Below are positions 49,378-61,868 of a stretch of DNA of 64,000 nucleotides, in pieces. The notes under the pieces are model-generated. The model saw only the letters and a program-made list of their open reading frames with translations, had not been told where the DNA came from and did no database searches. Positions within the stretch are counted from its first letter, which is position 1; each line of letters starts with the position of its first letter. The stretch is from Dromaius novaehollandiae (Eukaryota; Chordata; Aves; Casuariiformes; Dromaiidae): the NCBI RefSeq assembly GCF_036370855.1, contig NC_088101.1, forward strand, positions 65,657,559-65,721,558. The letters are read 5' to 3'. Both the position numbers and the translations under genes were made by a program.

Positions 49378-52300
49378 AGAACTACTATCTACTTAGTTTT
49401 TGGCATATATTTTACCTCTCTTCTAGGTATTAAAGACAGCAACAAACTCTAAAGTGACAAAATCTTCTTCCATAATTTTCTTTTGATTATATTTTTCAAA
49501 ATTCCTTTTTAACCAGTTTCACTGTATGATTAACCTAGTCATTGACTGCAACAATGATCTTGCTTTTATAGTGTCTAAAGAATCACTTCAACTGTTATTT
49601 AAACAGCAGTATTTACCAGGATACTTCATACATAAGTGAAATAAAAATAACTCGGCAACTTTCAGTAAGTGAATACAATGGGCAAAATAGGAAGTGAATT
49701 TTTTTTTTTATTCAAAAGTATAGGAGAATGTCAAGTTTGTGTAAGCCCATTGTCTAGATGACTTAGTGTTTAATTATATCTTCAGTGTTAACAGACTTTG
49801 AACTTAAAATCTTCCATTGTTATCTGTGGCAAGTGTCCATAGGAATAAATTAGGCCAGGATTTCCACGTTCTATATGGTCTTAGGGAAAAAAAAAAATCA
49901 GTTGGACTTTTAGTGGCCATAAGTCACACTATTTCTTCTTTGAGAAACACTTAAAGAGCTCGTATAGATGTATATATTTTCAGCATTATTTTCTGCCTTG
50001 ACAGTAATAGAGAGAAAAGTGGAAAAACTAAGTTATGATAGAAGGAAAATTTTTTTTTCATTTTAATTTTACTACATTATGCCTCATTATAACCAAAGAA
50101 AACGGCTATTTTTCTGAGTGTTATACACCTTGACATATATCTTTGAACTTAGTTGATTAATAAGCTATTTTTGCTTTGTTTTGTACAACCACTGAGCAAT
50201 CAAAGATACACTTTCACATTGCTAAGGTGAACATCTTTCTATTGCTGTTATTTTCTGAAACAAATAATGTTTCGTTATGAAATCTTTAGTGGCCCAACAC
50301 AGCCCAAAATTGATTATTTCATTTTAAAAACATTGCAGATCCTGTCAAAATCTTAAAAATCAAAATAAGATTTGAAACATATAAGGCTTGAATGAAATTA
50401 ATTCTGTGAATACAAATGGAGTAAATTTCTTTTTTCAGTTATTCAGGGTTTTTTTTGATTGCTTTCAAACAGTAAATAAATAAATCAGCCCCAAAACTGA
50501 AGGCAGACAAAGTGCAATATTGCCACTTTATAGCCAAGAAAAGCTAAGTTCTAGTTGTAAAGTTTCAGAATCAGGTTTTGCATGAGTTCACATACAACTC
50601 CATATATGGTCTGTGAAGAAATCTTTTCTATGGTCAGAACTTTGGGGGAGTTTGCAAATGTTTCCTTTCTGCATCAAGATGAAACTTGTTCCCAAGACTT
50701 TATAAAAGATAAAATAGAGATTCACTATAATACTGCCAGTAGATCAGTGAATAGATTTTTGGCATGGGATATGAAAAATTGAATATTTAAATCCTTTTCC
50801 CCCTGTTTCTGCATTTTAAGATATTTTCTCGTCTCAACCATAATTTTGAGGGGGCTTAACTTTACCTCTTTGAAACCATCTTAATTAATATTTAATTAGA
50901 ATTCTCTTGAGAAGTTTCAATTGCAATTTCAATTAACTGTTATTTTTGATCAAAACACATTTTCTTGAAGCAGAAAAATAGCCAATAAATTATCTGTAAA
51001 TAGATTGAGAATCCATTGCTTTTTACTTTTATCATATTCAAACTTTTCATCTAGTTACCAATCTGCACTGCCTCATCTGCCAAAGTAGGATACATAAGCC
51101 CCACAATCTCAAAACACTTTTTGGGTGGTCTTATTTCTTGCAAAACTAAGACTCGATGTATCGACATTCTTTGTTGACATGGGAAGCAATGCGTGAAAGA
51201 CAATTCATCTCATATTTGGCATATGAGACAGTCGTCAAACACCCAGCATTGTGTGTTATGCATCCACTGGGTTTACTTCAGGGGAAGAAATTGCTCAAGA
51301 AAGAGAAGGATAAATCATCTGCCAGTAGAACCACTGAAAATGTTAGTGTATGTAGCTGATGTTTCAGAAATTTCACAAACTTTAATCAGTGAAAACCGCT
51401 GTATGATAAAAGGGAGATGGCAGATAAATACTTTTCTGTTGAATTTATGGCCTCAAAGAACTAGATCAATTAGGTAAATGGGGCTCACCTGACAGGAAGA
51501 ATACACTAAAGTATGGTGACCTCATAGTTGAGATAACAGCACCAAAATTTCAAGGGAGACCTTGTGTTATGCCTTTGCCAATCTTCATCTAGACATCTAA
51601 AAGGATTTCTAATTTTTATAATTTACAGTTTCTATAGATTTCACTGCTGCTCGGTAGTGATAAGCATTGATTTCACTAGAGAATGAACCCGCTCAAAACT
51701 TCTTAAAAGGAAATCACTGATATATTGATTTATGGATCTGAACTTCGGAACTTCTGGCAGAGAACCAAATAAATGAAGTAGCTGGACTAATCCAAAAGGG
51801 TAGTACATTTGTGCTTTTTTTCCCATTTTGAGACTACATTGTACATGGGGGTAAATTCTTCACATGTGGTTTCTACTGGGCTGCTGAACACATGAGACAG
51901 AGTTCTGCTACCATCATGTAATTAGCTTTAAGATATGCTATTGAACAAAACATTTTCCCACACAAGGTATTTCACAGACAGTGAGACAGTGTTGGTAATC
52001 CAAGTTTAAAAATAAAGTATGCACTACTGACTTTCTGTTCTGCTGTAGATGATAGCAGTTTCCTCTCAGATTAGAAATTTTGTCTGAGGCAATAGTAGGA
52101 AGAGCTGAGGGAATAAAGTTAAAAAAAATAGAACGTAGTTTCTCTAATTAGTACATACTACATTATTGCTCACTGAAATATATTAAATTGACAATAAAAC
52201 TATTTACAACATTGTATGTGCCCCTTAAGCATTGATGCTCTGTATTTCAGAAATCTGAAAGTTTATCATCTTACACTTTATAATATAGTCAAACATGTAT

Positions 52301-53319
52301 CTGTTTTTTTTTTTTTTTCATTTGTCTTGTATGTCAACAAGCAGAAGATATTATAAGGGCTCCACAAGAGACCTCTTAAGTCTTGGAGTATCTTTTCTGA
52401 CTCAAGCTTATTAACAGAAAATGTAGAAAAAGAACATAAAAAATCTTCAGTTGGTGTACACCAAACATGCCAAGAATAATACCTGATTAGAAAATAAGAA
52501 CAAAGAACCAAAGGCAATAACTCTGCTGTTTGTCTATTTTACAATAACTTAGTAAACTAACTGTATGGAACACAAAGGATTTCCTGGTATATGAAGTAGT
52601 CACCTTACTAGTTGCTTCTAAATATCTGCATTTTGATGGCTGATAAATACAGTGGTCTTGCAAAATCTCCTATTGTACAATATTGAATGAACCAAAATTT
52701 GACTACTTTGAATTTCTTTGTGATTTCCAGGAAAGGCAAGATGCACAGAGATGGATCTTTAATGTAAATTAATCTCTTTAGTATTATGGACCTTGTCTCA
52801 GATGTAATGAGGCTTAAATATTAACTTGATTTCCCCAGGAAAATATTTTATTGCAGCCAATGTGTAACATGGCCAAATGTTGCATTAACTGCCATCTGCA
52901 TCAACATATTGTCAGCCAGGTGCAAACGCTCAGCTGGCAAACCTGGCAGCCCATCTTCTAGTTTTGCTAAAAAATATGGCTCTCTGTCATTCTGGAGTCC
53001 ATCTTCCATTTGATGGAAACTCTTAGTATTTTATTTTTTCAAAACTTTTTGAAATGGCATTTCTTTCTTCTACACTTTCAAACAATTGTCCATTACCTGA
53101 ATATACCTTGAGGGGTTTCAACATTATTAAAAGTGCTGTCCAGCTCACATACACACTTTGTCAGGAGCTGGTAAGAAGTTATACAGAACAACCCTTGCAA
53201 ATGACAGGGAACAGCATTGCTCCTTGACATACGACAGCCAAAGCGGTAAATATTTATATTTTATGATCCATCTTAATTGGGCCTATTCACTGTGTAATCT
53301 AAAGACAGTTCTTCTTCAT
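49378..53319. other. AT-rich DNA, no gene supported
   Basis: Only short unrecognised frames (largest about 94 codons at 51193-51477). A T15 run lies at 52304-52318. No named repeat was found. Confidence 0.5.
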
Positions 53320-53347
53320 ATGCCCTGTATAATATGCCCTGTATAAT
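53320..53347 (+). repeat. exact two-copy tandem repeat, 14 bp
   Basis: ATGCCCTGTATAAT occurs twice in direct succession (53320-53333 and 53334-53347) with no difference, suggesting a recent slippage event. Confidence 0.9.
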
Positions 53348-53549
53348 GTTACACTCAAAATTGTTATGGACAAGAAGGGAAAAACAACTTATAGGTGAAA
53401 CCAAGAAATTGCTGTTAGTCCAATCAATGTTTTAACAGTCTGGCAGTCTGAATCATTAGTCTAGTGACTAGTAATATGCGTTCACAGTCCAAATCAATGC
53501 AGACAAGCCTCAGTAAAACACTTTAAAATGTTGCACAGAAAAGCTTACC

Positions 53550-53675
53550 TGGTGTCGGCCCCCTGCTCTGGTGTTGTATGCTCACTCCACTAGCACTGCT
53601 CTGGGTCGCGCAGTCACCGGTGTCCGTCGGGCAGGGATGGCGAGGGATGGCCATCGGCGTCTTGAGAAGCAGATG
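53550..53675. other. CpG-rich island-like patch, origin unknown
   Basis: From GGTGTCGGCCCCCTGCTCTG through GGGTCGCGCAGTCACCGGTG and TCCGTCGGGCAGGGATGGCG to GGCCATCGGCGTCTTGAG there are about ten CpGs in roughly 125 bases, while the surrounding kilobases have almost none. It may be a fragment of a GC-rich transposon (LTR-like) or a small regulatory CpG cluster; I found no TG...CA ends with target duplications. Confidence 0.6.
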
Positions 53676-56389
53676 TTACTGACAAGGATTTCCTCCTCCT
53701 CTTTACAGCAAGGTGCATGATGCTGAGGTTGATGTTTTCTTCCTTTTCAGTCTAGAGACCTGCTCAGATTTATTTTCCTCCATTTTCTTAGCACAGTCTG
53801 CCTATGTGTCCTCTCTAGTCATTGGCTCCCAGGTCTTCAGTGTTTCTATGCTCTGTCTAGTGGCACAAAAACAGTGGAAGTGGAGGGAAATTATTTCAAG
53901 GGTCCCAAGGTAGTATCATGTTACTTCACATATTCTTTGAAATAACTAATAATATCATTATATGTCTTAGAAATTTTTCAAAGATTCTTTAAGGTACAAT
54001 ATTATATGTATCTATATCATAATTAGAAATAATATGATTCTGATAGAATGCTTTAAATTCTGAAGTGAAAATATATAAAATAATAGTTTTTAGGATAGTT
54101 AGCAAGTTGCATTTTTATGTAGATATTTATATATACATAGCAACATAAAATACTTTGAATAAAGAAAACTCAGCTATTGAAATACATGTACATATATACA
54201 CTTTAGCTGTAGTGTTCTACAAAATACAGCTGCTATAGATGATACACTATGAAAAGATTTGTCCAAACCTTTCACAATTCCTCTTAAAATTTTTGTAAAT
54301 CAGGAAGGCTGTTTGACATCTGCATCCAGAGTCCATGTTTGAACTTGACAATGATAGGGAAAAAGCAAATAAATACATAAATATTCTAGACACTGGAACA
54401 TGGTCTTGCAGAATTACCATTCTATTCCTTTATTTTGCATCTATAATAAAAATTAAGTGTAAAGAGTGGAATAGAAGAGAATACATAATAAATCTAATGA
54501 ATCACTGACTTTCAGTTGTATGTCTGATACAGTGAAGTGTGGTTTCAGTACTATTTTAGATGAGTCCAGGCTGTGAAATTTGGAAAAGAGTAATTTTGCA
54601 ATCACTTTCACTACTATGTATTCATACACCGCTGGTGACTTAACATTTCAGAAAGGTAAATTCTTTGATAAGAATTCAAATCTCTTTTTCTCTCTCTCTC
54701 TCATACACACACACACACAAAAAATATTCAAAGTTTTACAGCCAGCATTTCGACTTAGATTCACCTCCATATTTTGCTCCAGAGGGAACATTTTTCACTG
54801 ATTTTTAAATTGTACTTTATATCGAAGTATATATGCAAAATGTATATCTTTATATTATATATCTAATAAATTGCATATAAGTGTATATTGTATTTTCATA
54901 TACTTATTACATTAACCAAGAACATTTCTGTAAGGTTGTTTTTTCACAGGGGAGTAGTATAGCCATACTCGTTTGAAAAAAAAAAAAGTAAAACTTTATG
55001 TATTATTGTATGTTCTTCTCCTCTTCAATATTACTGTTATAGAAACAGAGTTGCTTGTTTTTAGGCTTTTATTATTGATTTTTATTCATTTTGTTGGACA
55101 GTCTATTATAGACCAGGATATCATGCCACAGTTTGCCTCTATAAGATCACCAGTTATACACATGAGTTAAAGACATGGGCATCTAAGAACCAGGATTCTG
55201 TGTTTATGCAAATGTCTGTTTTATTACAAACTGTAGAAAGAAAAATTAAAAGTTGTCATATGAAGAAGCTCAACTAAAATATGATTTATTGTTTTATTTT
55301 CAAAAGTAATGATATGTAAGTATGTACCTCTTACTGATATAGTGAAACTATCTATCTCCAGCATACAAAGAAAGATTTCAGGATACTCCATCATCAGGAA
55401 ACTGCAACAGCCCAATGCAGCAGGCATAAATGTATGTCAGACAGGCTGTGACCATCCAAGCAAGAACAGAAAGAAGTCCTTAGCTGACAAAAGGTAGTTC
55501 TAATCACATACAAAATATGATTTCATAAAGATAGAGTCTATAAATAACCCAAGATTATAAAACACATACTTCTGTATATTATCCAGACAAAACATTAAAG
55601 AGTAATTCTGCACTCTGAGAATTCCTGACAAAATCCAACAATTTTCAGTTGTGAAATAAAACAGTCCTCACTCTGCATTCCCCTAGCGTTAATCTTTCTA
55701 TTGTTTCTATCTGATGTCTCACAAGTGGAGACGGGCTGGTAGCTGGAGGCAAATCCAGAGAAGTGCCAGTAGTCACTGCAAAAGGCCTTGAAAAAGCTGC
55801 CACATAACAAGTATAGATGCATATACACAAAATGAATGAATTATAATTTCTCAATATTATCTTCAGCAAAAATTACAGCTCAGAACCTAAAGTTCTGTAT
55901 ATTTAAATTTCACTCAAACTGAACTAAACTAAATTATCTGTAAGTGGATACTCAGTGGAATCAAGAAAATTAACAAAATCCTTCAGGAGGATTTCCATGC
56001 CTTTAAAAAAAGAAGAATATGAAATCTCATGAATATTATATTTTTAATCTGGAAATAATGTTCTGATTGTGGTTTTTAGCATGAAAATACCATATACGAA
56101 AGAATTTCATCATTTCTGTTTCTCATCTCCAGGAATCCAACAAGCGTGGAGAATGAAAAAAGTTAGCCAAACGATTTTAAATCACTCACATGGGTTAGAA
56201 AGAATTTGGTCTCAGCTAGAGCTGAAGATCTGAGCGAGTTCTTGTTACAGGGGAAAAGAAGCATCAGATAGTGTGACTCTGCTAAGCTCAGTTTCCTTAG
56301 TGGGTCAGATAAGGAATGGGGCAGTGCCAGTGAAAGCTTTGCATGCACATGCACAGCCACACGCACACAGAATTAGGTAAGACCCATCC
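53676..56389. other. AT-rich DNA, no gene seen
   Basis: Short unrecognised frames only. A compound CT/CA microsatellite at 54689-54719 is listed separately. Confidence 0.5.
54689..54719 (+). repeat. compound (CT)n-(CA)n microsatellite
   Basis: TCTCTCTCTCTCTC is followed by ATACACACACACACACA. A short simple repeat. Confidence 0.9.
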
Positions 56390-56600
56390 TACCTACCTTT
56401 CCAAAGAGCTGGTGCAGCAGCACCTGGGGGACCAACCCTGGTCCTGACCAGGCGCCAGGTCAGGCTGGGGCAGCTGCATGGCTGTGGTCCATGCCAAGGC
56501 TCATTACGCTCTGTTGTGTTTGCACTGTCCTGCTTGCCCAGGCTCACCACACTCAGCCCCTGTTTGCATTATATTCAGCTGCCGGCCAAGGCAAAGCAAT
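56390..56600. other. GC-rich block with hairpin, origin unknown
   Basis: This 200-base block (GGTGCAGCAGCACCTGGGGG, GCCAGGTCAGGCTGGGGCAG, GCTGCCGGCCAAGGCAAAG) is clearly more GC-rich than its flanks. It contains a 7-bp hairpin at 56443-56464. No open frame or family match was recognised; an unnamed retroelement fragment or conserved element are both possible. Confidence 0.5.
56443..56464. repeat. 7-bp inverted repeat, GC-rich
   Basis: CCTGACC (56443-56449) and GGTCAGG (56458-56464) are exact reverse complements around AGGCGCCA, which contains the palindrome GGCGCC. Confidence 0.8.
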
Positions 56601-59600
56601 AATAATCCTGTGTCAACCGTTGATTTATGAATTTGATATTAAGGAAGTCTCATTTGGGTGAGACTTTGTGAATTACTTCATCCTTGTTATCTCAGAAGGA
56701 CAGCAGTATCAGTATGTACTTCAAACAGTGTTCTGAAAAATAAATGCCAATGGCTGGAAAACAGTTGCATCTATATTCACATTGAATATTTAATATATAC
56801 CACTTAGCTTGTGCATTCTTTTAGACAAGACAACATCCTTTTGTCCTGCATTTATATAGCTTCTAGCTGCAGTCTCCAAATAGTACTGAAATCCAAATAA
56901 ATGCTTAAGCACATAAATAATCAAAAAACATAAACCAAATATTCTGCTTGTTTCAAACATTGGTTTTACTCAGAAAGACTCTTTCAGGAATAGTCCCAAA
57001 TCCAAAAATGATGCTGAAAAATAGCATTCTGGTGTTATTTATTAATTTAGCATGATTTCCAAACTGAACACACACATATTACAAATACAAAGATGAAGGT
57101 GTCTTTTCTTGTTATTTATTGCTACTGCTGTTCTGCAAACTCAGTCAGATCTGATGACCAAGTGTATTGTGTGACCCTCTTGTTTTGCTTACTGCCGTCA
57201 ATAGCAAGCTCTGAAAGTCAATATAGGCTGTCAGTTGTCAATCCCCATACTATGTCCTTTAGCAATACTGGTACAACCTCTCTGCCATAGTTTTGTACAA
57301 TTTAATTGATCATCACTTACAAAAAGTTTTTGTTATAGATAAATAGAATCCAGTTCCATATCTCTCATCTGTGGTATGAAGCACCAGCCATTAAAATTTG
57401 TTTTGATTTCTTGTTTAAGTGGCAAAAAAGGAAGCTTGATTCTGAATGCACACAGGACAACTAATTCACGGCTGCATCCAAAGAGTGCATGATGATCGAA
57501 GACACTGAGTCCAGAAGGCTTCGGCGCTTCTTAAGCATCGGCTTATGATAACATAGGCCAAAGCATGATCTGGAAATTGGCACTGTGTAGCCCTATATTC
57601 GACCGACAGTCTTCAGCTGCATGAGGTCAAAACATGAGTTTTTACTAGCAATGTCATATGAAAGGACATTGCCCAAAGAAGCAATCTCAAAAGTGGCAAC
57701 ACCGGGGCTGTGGATAAGTCCTTCTGCCTTGGGACTGCTTCTGGGCATAGTCCTAACAGGAACCACTAAAGAGCAGAATTGTTGTAGGAGAAAAAACTAC
57801 TTTGCATATATTTATTTTCCAGAGGAGGACATAAAAAAGTCTACACTAAGTAGATATACAGAATGTACATTAAAACTATGTACTGTACTACAACCCTTTA
57901 GCATTCTGTATTATGACCTGAAGGACTTCAGAATTTAATGACTCTACAATATAGCTGTGCTTGTGTGTGGTGCCTCACATCAGCTCATAATGCCAAACTC
58001 TTATGTCATATCAAAGAAAGAATATTTCCCTTTGCTTTACAGCTGCAAGCATTTTCTCCTGTACAAAAAGAAAAAATATTTTCAGAAGTTGCTCTCTTTG
58101 AAAGCAAAATGGCTTCCTTCATATACAGTCCAGAAACCTCACAATTTCTTTTCTTCTGAAAGAAGATTTTACAGTCAGTAGGTGTTACTCAGGAGAACTC
58201 ACCTTACAGAATGACAAATAGTATGCAAATAATTACTTACCTAAGACTGTATCATGTTTTTGTCATTGGGAAGCACGGTTTATTCCCACTGTCTTTGTGG
58301 TTTGCTTTGCAGCATATCTGAGATGACCGCATTTCTGCATTCTCTGCATATCATTGTCTAGTGCTTTGGGATCTTTTAAAATGAAAAATGTTGCACACAA
58401 TAAATATGGATTATAATTTACTGAACATCATATGCTATTTATCTTAAACATATTCAGCTTGCTTAGCAAAAGAGAAAATACTTAAATTGGTGTTAAACCT
58501 GTTCTGTTGAATGCAGCTAATCAAACACCAGTCCATATCTTTTTGTGCCATTCCATTTAGTAATGTAGACATCTCATGCATATGTTGATAAGATTGTTAT
58601 CTGTTTGATATATTCCACATACAGTGGAAATGAATGAAGCAATGTCTCTATACCACAACATTAAAATAAAAAAAAGCAAGCAAAAACTTCCCAACCCTGC
58701 TAAACATGCTGACACTAATATATGGGGTTTACTAGCTTTATTTTCTAATCAGTGCATATGATTTTTGTAGACTTATCAGTGATAGAATGAAGACACTAAC
58801 CCAGTCTATGAGCTTAGATACAAAGCTGAGTTACAGCAGAAGAGCAATTCACCAACCACCAGCTGGGCTGCTTCTACTCTGCTATTATTGCTCTTGGTTG
58901 CACCAGTTTGAGACCAAATGCATTACGTAATACAGACAGACTAATATTAGTATCTTGAAATGGTTGTACAGTTTTCTGTAAGCGGTGCAGTAGTTTTTAC
59001 AACTTCCTAGTAGGCACGAGTTAAGATAACATCTTAAAAATATATTGTTAAGATAATGCATGGTGCATTGAGCTCCCATGACATCATGGATACGTGTGAC
59101 ATAATGTAGGATTTCCCAAGGTAAGACTTACGCAAATAGAGATGGGTGATAGAGACTGTTATTAAGTCTAAGAATTTTTCCTTAAAATACATAGCTATGT
59201 TTTCAAACACTGAGAATTCTGGCAAAAAGAATGAACGTGCCTTTGCCCCCAGTTCTTCCATTTATAAACAAAACCAGACCTGCCAGGTTTGCTAGGTGTG
59301 AAATTCCTCAACTTGAACACCCAAAACAAAAAGTATTCATTATTTAGTTAGTCCTAGACAAATTTGATTAATATAGTCATTGAATAAAATCTTTCTCCAT
59401 GTGAGCTTAACATTGCAAAATTTCTTTCAAATGCATTGTATTTTATGATGAAGAACACTAACACAAAAAGTACATATAAATGGAATCACACCTGCTAGGG
59501 GAAAAAAAAATCTTTCACTTTAAAAGGGAGCATTAAAGTTTAAACAACTCCTGCTGTTTCAACAGAAGGACTGTTAAAATAAAGAAGTATGAGTTACATA

Positions 59601-61822
59601 GCTTTAAAGAAATCATGTTTCAAACCTGTTTGTTTGGCTTTGGGGGACAGGCCACTTTATTCTGGAATGTTGGCTTCCAGAGCGAAAACAGGGTTCATTG
59701 AGCATGACTTTCTTCACAACTTAATGCAGCTCTTACCAAAAGAATGCTGCCAATATGCTCAACGATTTCCTCCAGCCAACACATTTTTAGTATAAATGGG
59801 CAGAATATATTTCACCCATTTGAACGAGTAGAATGAATATATTGCATTTGGGTAATTATCTCACAGTTGATTTTAAATGCTATTTGACAGCATTGTCATA
59901 TTATCAAATGCAATTTATAAAGCTTTTTAACTTGTTGCCAGAAGAAATTTGGGATAATTTGAAATTCCCTTTTCTAAATGAAAAATCTTTAATCCAGAAG
60001 CCCCTATCAGAGCTAGAGGGTAGATGAGGTGCGGCTAGGGGAAACACACAGAAAAGACATAGGACTGTGCAAGCAAAAATAGTTGGGATTTTTTTCTTTA
60101 AAAGTCATATTCTTAGTATATCAGAATCAATATCGTTCTCGGTAGTTGCTGGCCTCCAACAGTGAAAACACCACCTTAGTAGTTAACATTTTATACCCAC
60201 TCAGCTGGAATGGGCTGACACCTTTAAACAGAATGTCTGTCTATCTGGGTGAGGTCAACAGCCAGGTTTGTGTTCTTTTTTCTTTTTTAAACTTTTTCCT
60301 ATTACTAAGGCCTGACTGTAACCTGTTGAGTATTCAGACCAGTTTTTTACATCTGCAAACAAAAGCTATGACTTTTAGGGCAGCAATCATTTTCAAGAAA
60401 TTTAGTTTTCTAAAGATAGGGTGTGTACATCCAAGCCAGGAAAAAAAACAATTAACTTATATGCTCTTTTTCCTTTCACAGATCCAGAAATATGTGATGA
60501 TCAATGGCATACCTTTTTCCCCAGACCCCTTCCCACAGAATCCTGGAACAATGATTTTTGTAAAACTCAGCAAATATACAGACGCTCATGTAAAGCTTCT
60601 GAGCTTCCAAATATTCTTTTTTTCATCTAAATACCAGAAGTGTGTAGCTCTGCAAAACATTACTGTTCTCACGTAAATGTTAGAATATCTCAAGAGAAAC
60701 ATGGAAGAAAAGAAACTGGTTAGCACTTAACCTAGCTGAAATGGGAAAAACTTCAGGGGAATAGCAAGCATATTGACCTCTCTTCATATCAGGAGCACCA
60801 TTCTCATCACCATCACCAAGGTAGTATAATGTTTATTCCTACTTCTGTTTCTTCCCAAAATTTCTGTCTTTTCTTTAAAAGAAGCACTGTTTTACTCAAT
60901 GCACATATTTAACTCTGTGTTAGACTACAACAGCTCACTGTTTCCAAGGCTGAGTGAAACTACTCCATGAAAATCCCAGATTATATAAAATACTGCCTTG
61001 GAAAACAGAATCACAGACAGCATATCACATATTTAGTCCCTTACTAGTTCACAATGCAACATTTTTATCTATCAAAATGTCTCTAAAAAGATCTTACAGA
61101 TGATTTCCTTCACAGCAATTCAACAAGGCAGCTGCACTCTATGGGAAAGTGGGCAGAAACATTCTGAAACAGGCTAAACTGGCAGAATATTCTGCATGAC
61201 CAATATTTGACTATCAAACTCCCTATCACCAAAGATGAAATGGAGGCCAAATCTGATCAGTTTAAGAAATGAAGTAAAATATGACTCTGCCTAAGTGCCT
61301 TCTTTTTTGATGGCAGTTGAAACAGAGGCTCCCATTGAAATTGGATTTTAACTCAGATTATTAAAGAAATAGGTTATTTACATGTAAATAATGTATACCT
61401 TTTTCAATTATCGGTTTTTAAATAACTCATAAAAGTGCAATAAATCCTAAAGGTTGGTGAGAGATAGAAAAATAACTGAAAAAACAGATGAGTAACTGAG
61501 AAAGATGAAACGAGAGAATGAGAGACTGGAGTCTGAAAAATGGGTGAGGTGCGGACATGTCTCTCTCATTAGACACTTGCATCACCAGTTAGATGCCACT
61601 GGGAGCACAGGGATTCAGCTGTGGCAGTGACTGGGAGCTCTGCAGTAATGCAGCTTCTCCTTTGTCTCACAAAAACCTCCGCACAATGCCATAAAATATC
61701 ACAGGGGAGGGAGGGAAATTATGGCACCACAACCTCTCCTTGGTAACTGCCCCACGTCACTCCCAAAAGCCCTCCTCCAAGGCTTGACCTCTGCAGTCAG
61801 GAAACTGCGTGTGCCGAACCAC
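56601..61822. other. AT-rich DNA, no gene supported
   Basis: Includes a small CpG-bearing patch at about 57450-57620 and the longest open frame in the window (60146-60676 plus, 176 codons). That frame is rich in Phe, Leu, Ser and Lys, overlaps a second frame at 60421-60630 and has no recognisable domain, so I do not call it a gene. No named transposon was found. Confidence 0.5.
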
Positions 61823-61868
61823 ATGAGAGCGGTTAGTGTGCCAAACTCCCAAGCTCTGTTCAATCCCA
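61823..61868 (+). repeat. tRNA-like block, possible SINE head remnant
   Basis: ATGAGAGCGGTTAGTGTGCC resembles the D-arm/A-box part of a tRNA or tRNA-derived SINE, and GTTCAATCCC (61858-61867) resembles the B box. AAACTCCCAAG lies where an anticodon region would be. The spacing between the boxes is shorter than in a complete tRNA and I cannot fold acceptor or T stems, so it is not a functional tRNA. It could be a decayed SINE or a coincidence. Confidence 0.3.

Noticed and set aside
49025..49433. 102- and 106-codon frames as genes
   Set aside because: They coincide with a CR1 copy.
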